A stretch of DNA of 9,949 nt, taken from the NCBI GenBank assembly GCA_022571175.1, contig JACZYI010000036.1:1-9949 (forward strand). Direction: 5' to 3'. The notes under the pieces were generated by a model that had not been told where the DNA came from, made no database searches, and worked only from the letters and a program-made list of their open reading frames with translations. This DNA comes from Pseudomonadota bacterium. GTDB lineage: Bacteria > Pseudomonadota > Alphaproteobacteria > Sphingomonadales > SMXR01. Numbering within the stretch: the first letter of the stretch is position 1; each line of letters begins with the position of its first letter. The translations under genes and the position numbers were made by a program. Shown here piece by piece: positions 6,146 to 9,949 of the stretch.

Positions 6146-6811
6146 TTATGCCAAAACAGTGGCCAGGAAAATCCCACCTTTGCGGTGAGCGTCAGGGGCA
6201 ATATTATGTGCAGTATTTGGGCTCAAATGCTTTTCCACCTTAAGCCCCGCCGCCTCCAGTGCGCCCACAGCTTCAAACATGGCCTGACAAGGTATGACCG
6301 GGTCGCGGTCTCCATGGAAAAGCAAAACGGGTGGTTTGGTTTCCATTTCATTCATTAAGCGCTCGGGTGCCGTCAACAGCCCTGAATAGCCCAAAATGCC
6401 GGCGATCTGCTTTTTTCGCCGAAGCCCCACATGGAGTGACAACATAGTACCCTGAGAAAACCCCACCAACGCCAGATGATCTTCGCTCAGGTTAAATTTT
6501 TTGAGACAGCGGTCGATATAATCATTCAATAATGGCGCTATCCCGTAGGTTCCTTCTTGCCGTTCCTCCTTCGAAAGAGTGGTAAGCGGAAACCACTGAA
6601 ACCCGCCAGGGGCACCCGGACAGGGTTCGGGCGCGTTGGGGGCCAAAAAAATGGTCTGGGGTAACAAGGCCTGCCATTGTGATGCCAAGCCAATCAAATC
6701 TTGCCCATTGGCTCCATAGCCATGGATCAAAATAACGATTGAATCTGGTGGATTCCCGTCTTCGGGCCCCATGCTTGGCCCATCCAATATGCCCTGATCA
6801 TTATCGACCAT
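6146..6811 (-). CDS. Phospholipase/carboxylesterase-family alpha/beta hydrolase
   Basis: Serine hydrolase of the abhydrolase_2 (acyl-protein thioesterase/carboxylesterase) family, probably cytoplasmic. It has 221 residues, normal for the family. The oxyanion-hole region is HGYGANGQD (30-38), the nucleophile S119 is in GFSQG, the acid is D170 in HGDRDPVIP and the base is H202 in NTAHNI. APNAPEPCPGAPGGFQWFPL is the family's lid/substrate segment. Natural substrate is unknown: these enzymes cleave short-chain esters, lysophospholipids or acyl-protein thioesters. I chose ATG 6809-6811 because AAGGA lies 5 bases upstream; an in-frame ATG at 6877 would add 22 residues with only a weak ribosome binding site. 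It is divergent from gluQ and upstream of the HNH gene on the same strand. Confidence 0.88.
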   Translation of the reverse strand: MVDNDQGILDGPSMGPEDGNPPDSIVILIHGYGANGQDLIGLASQWQALLPQTIFLAPNAPEPCPGAPGGFQWFPLTTLSKEERQEGTYGIAPLLNDYIDRCLKKFNLSEDHLALVGFSQGTMLSLHVGLRRKKQIAGILGYSGLLTAPERLMNEMETKPPVLLFHGDRDPVIPCQAMFEAVGALEAAGLKVEKHLSPNTAHNIAPDAHRKGGIFLATVLA

Positions 6812-6915
6812 TTTTTCCTTCTTCTGAAAATGCTGACTTGCGGTTATGTTGGCCTTTCCTAGCCCAAATATGATCATGACCCAAGTGCTTTAAACGTTGC
6901 GGAGCAAGCTTAACA

Positions 6916-7776
6916 ATGGACCAGGTTTTTCGGACCCGATTCGCCCCAAGCCCTACCGGATATCTTCATATTGGGCATGCATATTCTGCCCTAACCGCTT
7001 ATGAGGCCGCAATAAAAGCGGACGGCCAAATGCTTTTGCGCATTGAGGACATTGATACCGGACGGTCCCGGCCAGAATTTGAGGCGGCAATTACGGAAGA
7101 CCTTGACTGGCTTGGCATTGCCTGGTCGGGCAACATTCGGCGTCAGTCCGAACATTTCGATGATTATAAACACACGCTTGATAAACTGGATGAACTGGGC
7201 CTTCTATATCCTTGTTTCTGCACACGCAAGGAAATCGCGCTTGAGGTAGAAAATAGCGCCAATGCTCCCCACGGACCGGAAGGATATTTATATCCGGGCA
7301 TTTGCAAGTCCTTGAACAGAAGTGAGATTGCCTCCCTGAATGAGTGTGGCAAGCCATTTGCACTCCGATTTAATTTAGAACGGGCTGTTAAATTTATAAA
7401 AGCTAAAGATGAATGGCCGCTTCGATGGTTTGACATGGAAGAACGAGAATTTACTGCTGAGCCGGAACTATTGGGCGATGTGGTGTTGGCACGCAAGGAC
7501 ACGCCCACCAGTTATCACCTGGCAGTGGTTCATGATGACCATGCTCAAGCGATTACTCACGTGATCAGAGGTCAGGACCTTGTGCACAGCACCCATATCC
7601 ATCGGTTGCTTCAGGCAATCCTTGGATATGATCCACCTCACTATCATCATCATAAATTGATTACCGATAAGGTTGGGGAGAAACTGGCCAAGAGCCATAA
7701 CGCCCGGACCATTCGCTCTTATCGAGAGAAGGGTGCCCGGCCAGGCGAGCTGAGAAAAATGCTTGGCTTCATTTAA
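6916..7776 (+). CDS. gluQ: Glutamyl-Q tRNA(Asp) synthetase
   Basis: Attaches glutamate to the queuosine base at position 34 of tRNA(Asp); also called YadB or GluQRS. It has 286 residues, the length of a GluRS catalytic core without the anticodon-binding domain, which separates it from full GluRS. The ATP-binding motifs are HIGH (residues 18-21, after FAPSPTGYL) and KLAKS (256-260) in place of KMSKS. The zinc site is complete: C100, C102, Y126 and C130. The glutamate-site segment LLRIEDIDTGRSRPEF is intact, as is GDVVLARKDTPTSYHLAVVHDD. GGAG lies 11 bases before the ATG. It is monocistronic or first of a run; a 50-base gap separates it from the next gene. The enzyme needs a queuosine-containing tRNA, so the organism presumably makes or imports queuine. 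Confidence 0.94.
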   Translation: MDQVFRTRFAPSPTGYLHIGHAYSALTAYEAAIKADGQMLLRIEDIDTGRSRPEFEAAITEDLDWLGIAWSGNIRRQSEHFDDYKHTLDKLDELGLLYPCFCTRKEIALEVENSANAPHGPEGYLYPGICKSLNRSEIASLNECGKPFALRFNLERAVKFIKAKDEWPLRWFDMEEREFTAEPELLGDVVLARKDTPTSYHLAVVHDDHAQAITHVIRGQDLVHSTHIHRLLQAILGYDPPHYHHHKLITDKVGEKLAKSHNARTIRSYREKGARPGELRKMLGFI

Positions 7777-7826
7777 GAATGAGATGGCCCCTGTCCCATT
7801 GATGCTATCTGTTTTATATAGCTGCT

Positions 7827-8021
7827 ATGGATATGCTTTTCTGGATCATCATTCTGGCGTTGCTTTTCACAGCTGGCATCATGCTCACGGGTGTGATTAC
7901 CATGGGCAAAAAAGGGACAGAGCAACGCCATCGGAGCAACAAGCTCATGCGTTGGAGAGTGATTTCCCAATTCGTGACGATCATGCTTATTTTGCTCTAT
8001 GCAGTGTTGTCCGGTAGTTGA
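7827..8021 (+). CDS. Small twin-transmembrane protein, HIG1-like
   Basis: A 64-residue protein with two membrane helices (about 4-26 and 46-61) joined by a short basic loop (GKKGTEQRHRSNKLMRWR). The loop ends in R42-W43-R44-V45-I46-S47-Q48, which fits the R-x-R-x3-Q core of the HIG1 domain; the position of the first Q of the usual motif is N38. HIG1 proteins in mitochondria help assemble or tune cytochrome oxidase and respiratory supercomplexes; bacterial copies are mostly unstudied, so the role here is inference. There are two candidate ATGs, 7827 and 7833, and no clear ribosome binding site for either. The stop at 8019-8021 overlaps the ribosome binding site of the adenosyltransferase, so the two are probably translated together. 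I recall this pair as common in Alphaproteobacteria. Confidence 0.8.
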   Translation: MDMLFWIIILALLFTAGIMLTGVITMGKKGTEQRHRSNKLMRWRVISQFVTIMLILLYAVLSGS

Positions 8022-8028
8022 GGGGAGG
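8021..8028 (+). promoter_or_regulatory. Ribosome binding site deciding the adenosyltransferase TTG start
   Basis: AGGGGAGG begins at the last base of the preceding stop codon and ends 5 bases before TTG 8034-8036. It supports this non-ATG start and possible coupled translation. Confidence 0.75.
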
Positions 8029-8033
8029 CGGAT

Positions 8034-8600
8034 TTGGTCAAACTCACAAAAATCTATACCCGAGGTGGAGACGCCGGTGAGACATCGCTGGCAGATGGAA
8101 AACGCCGATTAAAAAATGATCCCCGGATCACTGCCTATGGCTCGGTGGATGAGGCAAACGCTGCAGTGGGGTTGGCGCGTTTGTCCCTAGACGGTCCTGA
8201 ATATGAAATGCTCGCCCGCATCCAGAATGACCTGTTTGATCTTGGGGCCGATCTATCCACGCCCGAGAACCAGAAAGAAAATGCAACACCAGCCCTTCGT
8301 ATTCAACAAATTCAGATTGACCGTCTGGAGCAGGAAATCGACGCCATGAACGCCGAACTGGCTCCCCTTACAAGTTTTATCTTGCCCGGGGGATGCGAGT
8401 CAGCAGCCCAACTTCACCTGGCTCGCACCATTGTTCGCCGCGCTGAGAGAGACTTGGTAACCTTGATGGAGTTGGAGCAGATAAACCCCCTGGCCTTTAA
8501 ATATCTGAACCGGCTGTCCGACCATCTTTTTGTGTTAAGCCGTCATGTGAATGCCAAGCGTGGGTCCGAAATTTTGTGGCAACCAGGTCAAAATCTTTGA
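8034..8600 (+). CDS. PduO-type ATP:cob(I)alamin adenosyltransferase, TTG start
   Basis: Transfers adenosyl from ATP to cob(I)alamin, making coenzyme B12 for enzymes such as methylmalonyl-CoA mutase. It has 188 residues, normal for the trimeric PduO/MMAB family. The ATP-site motif is YTRGGDAGETSL (8-19), followed by RITAYGSVDEANAAVG (31-46). RIQNDLFDLGADL, FILPGG, RTIVRRAERD (131-140) and LNRLSDHLFVLSR (158-170) are all present. The family N-terminus (MVKLxxIYTR) starts exactly at the TTG, which has a strong ribosome binding site, so the start is secure. It is unrelated to the CobA/BtuR type, though databases sometimes label it cobO. It follows the HIG1-like gene by 12 bases; etfB starts 105 bases downstream. 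A role in propionate/branched-chain catabolism is inferred from the etf neighbours. Confidence 0.93.
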   Translation: MVKLTKIYTRGGDAGETSLADGKRRLKNDPRITAYGSVDEANAAVGLARLSLDGPEYEMLARIQNDLFDLGADLSTPENQKENATPALRIQQIQIDRLEQEIDAMNAELAPLTSFILPGGCESAAQLHLARTIVRRAERDLVTLMELEQINPLAFKYLNRLSDHLFVLSRHVNAKRGSEILWQPGQNL

Positions 8601-8644
8601 TATTCAAGGTAAACCGGACAGATCCAGATGCCACCCGCGCTGCA

Positions 8645-8673
8645 TTGACTTGGGGGGGTCGATAAGTTATCGC
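8645..8673 (+). promoter_or_regulatory. Possible etfB promoter
   Basis: TTGACT (8645-8650) is followed after 17 bases by TATCGC (8668-8673), a weak -10. It lies 33 bases before the etfB start. The spacer has a run of seven G, and a palindrome overlaps the -10 box. A candidate only. Confidence 0.35.
8660..8672. repeat. 13-bp palindrome upstream of etfB
   Basis: CGATAA-G-TTATCG is a perfect inverted repeat with a one-base centre. It overlaps the candidate -10 box, a usual place for a repressor operator. The binding protein, if any, is unknown. Confidence 0.45.
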
Positions 8674-8705
8674 TTGGCGCTCTTAAGCTTGAAGGAATAC
8701 ACCAC

Positions 8706-9452
8706 ATGAAAATCCTTGTGCCGGTAAAGCGGGTCATTGACTTTAACGTGAAAGTTCGCGTCAAAGCGGACAATAGCGGCATCGATCTGCAGAATGTTAA
8801 AATGTCCATGAATCCCTTCGATGAAATCGCTGTGGAAGAGGCAATTCGGATCAAGGAAAAGGGGGCTGCAGACGAAATTATCATCGTCTCAATCGGCCCC
8901 GGACCCGCGCAGGAAACCATTCGCACGGCACTTGCGATGGGCGGCGACAGAGGCATCCTGGTCAAGACAGAGGTTGAGATTGAACCTCTTGCAGCGGCAA
9001 AAATTCTGAAAATAATCATTGATGAAGAAAGCCCCGATCTCGTCATTATGGGCAAGCAGGCCATTGATGACGATTGCAACCAGACTGGCCAGATGCTGGC
9101 TGAGTTTTTGGGCTGGCCCCAAGGAACATTTGCTTCAGAAATAACGCTGGAAGATGCCAGTATTACGGTAACACGGGAAGTGGACGGCGGACTTGAAACG
9201 ATTCGCCTGAAGCGCCCTTGTGTGCTGACAACGGATTTGAGGCTGAATGAGCCACGCTATGCTTCGCTACCAAATATTATGAAAGCAAAACAAAAGGAAA
9301 TTGTGGAACGGGCGGTGGAAGATTTTGATGTGGACGTGACTCCGAGATTGAAAACCTTGCGTGTGGAGGAGCCCCCCAAGCGGGAAGCGGGAATTAAAGT
9401 GGACTCGGTCGCTGAGCTGATAAGCAAGCTGAAAGAAGAAGGGGTAATCTGA
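8706..9452 (+). CDS. etfB: Electron transfer flavoprotein subunit beta
   Basis: AMP-binding subunit of ETF, the soluble carrier that takes electrons from acyl-CoA and other dehydrogenases to ETF:ubiquinone oxidoreductase. It has 248 residues, nearly the same as mammalian ETF-beta. The N-terminus MKILVPVKRVIDFNVKVRVK, the MNPFDEIAVEEAIRIKE segment (35-51) and the AMP-site segment GKQAIDDDCNQTGQMLAEFLGWPQ (116-139) are conserved. The recognition loop RYASLPNIMKAK (184-195) includes L188, the leucine anchor used to bind partner dehydrogenases, and K193. Group I (beta-oxidation) ETF is indicated, not the FixBA type. GAAGGAA lies 9 bases before the ATG. The stop TGA shares its A with the etfA start (TGATG), so the two subunits are translationally coupled. 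Confidence 0.96.
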   Translation: MKILVPVKRVIDFNVKVRVKADNSGIDLQNVKMSMNPFDEIAVEEAIRIKEKGAADEIIIVSIGPGPAQETIRTALAMGGDRGILVKTEVEIEPLAAAKILKIIIDEESPDLVIMGKQAIDDDCNQTGQMLAEFLGWPQGTFASEITLEDASITVTREVDGGLETIRLKRPCVLTTDLRLNEPRYASLPNIMKAKQKEIVERAVEDFDVDVTPRLKTLRVEEPPKREAGIKVDSVAELISKLKEEGVI

Positions 9453-9949
9453 TGGCAGTTCTTGTTATAGCAGAACATGACAACAGCGAGCTTAAAGAAG
9501 CCACCCTTCATGTGGTGACAGCCGCCCTCGAAATTTCTGATGATGTCCATATTCTGGTCGCAGGCAGCGGTTCTTCCCCTGTTGCGGCGGTCGCCTCCAA
9601 AATCGGGAGCATTGCCAGGGTTCTTCATGTGGATGATTCTCATTATGAGCATTTATTGGCAGAGGTAATGTCCCCACTCATTATAAGTCTTGCGAGCGAT
9701 TATGAGGCCGTCCTTGCCGCCGCCACCACATCGGGTAAAAACTTCATGCCCCGGGTTGCGGCCGCCCTGGACGTGGCGCAAATCTCTGAAATAATTTCTG
9801 TGGAGGGCGACAACAGCTTCAAGCGGCCAATTTATGCCGGCAACGCGATAGCCACCGTTCAATCATCCGATGAAAAGAAAGTCATCACCGTTCGCACCAC
9901 TGCCTTTGACAAAGCATCCGCAGTCGATGGAGCAGCAGAGATCAAGACA
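9452..9949 (+). CDS. etfA: Electron transfer flavoprotein subunit alpha, 3' partial
   Basis: FAD-binding partner of EtfB. The frame is open from the ATG at 9452 to the last base: 166 codons, about half the usual 310 or so. The visible part is the N-terminal domain: MAVLVIAEHDNSELKEATLHVVTAA, then DVHILVAGSG, YEAVLAAATTSGKNFMPRVAAALDVAQISEI and the RPIYAGNAIATVQS segment typical of ETF-alpha. The FAD-binding C-terminal domain lies beyond the window. The start overlaps the etfB stop by one base, ensuring balanced production of the two subunits. Confidence 0.96.
   Translation, partial: MAVLVIAEHDNSELKEATLHVVTAALEISDDVHILVAGSGSSPVAAVASKIGSIARVLHVDDSHYEHLLAEVMSPLIISLASDYEAVLAAATTSGKNFMPRVAAALDVAQISEIISVEGDNSFKRPIYAGNAIATVQSSDEKKVITVRTTAFDKASAVDGAAEIKT

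Noticed and set aside
6812..6877. Upstream ATG for the esterase adding 22 residues
   Set aside because: Only a weak ribosome binding site precedes it, and the added residues do not match the family start. ATG 6811 has AAGGA 5 bases upstream.

Overview
The window looks like an ordinary chromosomal stretch from an alphaproteobacterium of intermediate base composition (roughly half GC by eye). The pointers are COQ7-type ubiquinone synthesis, an alphaproteobacterial-type YqaA-DsbB-COQ7 order, a stand-alone gluQ (glutamyl-Q tRNA(Asp) synthetase), and a HIG1-like protein, cobalamin adenosyltransferase, EtfB, EtfA order. Lineage below class is not decided; a marine Emcibacter/Kordiimonas-like organism would fit but is a guess.

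Region 1 (1-3375, + strand) is a TonB-type energy-transduction operon. It holds an ExbB/TolQ/MotA-family proton channel (5' end cut by the window), two tandem ExbD paralogues, a short TonB, and a secreted TPR protein. This matches the TonB2/TtpC-type systems described in Vibrio and Shewanella, where a periplasmic TPR protein is encoded with exbB-exbD-tonB. The operon ends at a clear intrinsic terminator at 3408-3440.

Region 2 (3376-3768) has no protein gene. It holds that terminator, a strong 10-bp inverted repeat, and a minus-strand tRNA-Leu(CAA) with an encoded CCA end and a good sigma70-like promoter.

Region 3 (3769-5443, + strand) is a tight yqaA-dsbB-coq7 cluster: a DedA-type membrane protein, the quinone-reducing disulfide catalyst DsbB, and the ubiquinone-synthesis hydroxylase COQ7. 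The last two abut with no spacer.

Region 4 (5448-6811, - strand) has an alpha/beta hydrolase of the phospholipase/carboxylesterase family and, downstream of it, an HNH endonuclease that starts at TTG. The HNH gene is convergent with coq7, 4 bp apart.

Region 5 (6916-9949, + strand) has gluQ, a 64-residue HIG1-like twin-transmembrane protein, a PduO-type cobalamin adenosyltransferase (TTG start), etfB, and the 5' half of etfA, which runs off the window. The last four suggest B12-linked propionate/branched-chain catabolism and electron transfer from acyl-CoA dehydrogenases to ubiquinone, which ties loosely to coq7 and dsbB.

I saw no mobile element, CRISPR array, prophage or obviously transferred gene. 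The most interesting items are the duplicated ExbD pair with a 34-nt identical patch, the TonB without a transmembrane histidine, and the small HIG1-like gene next to the adenosyltransferase. None of them is clearly a new system.
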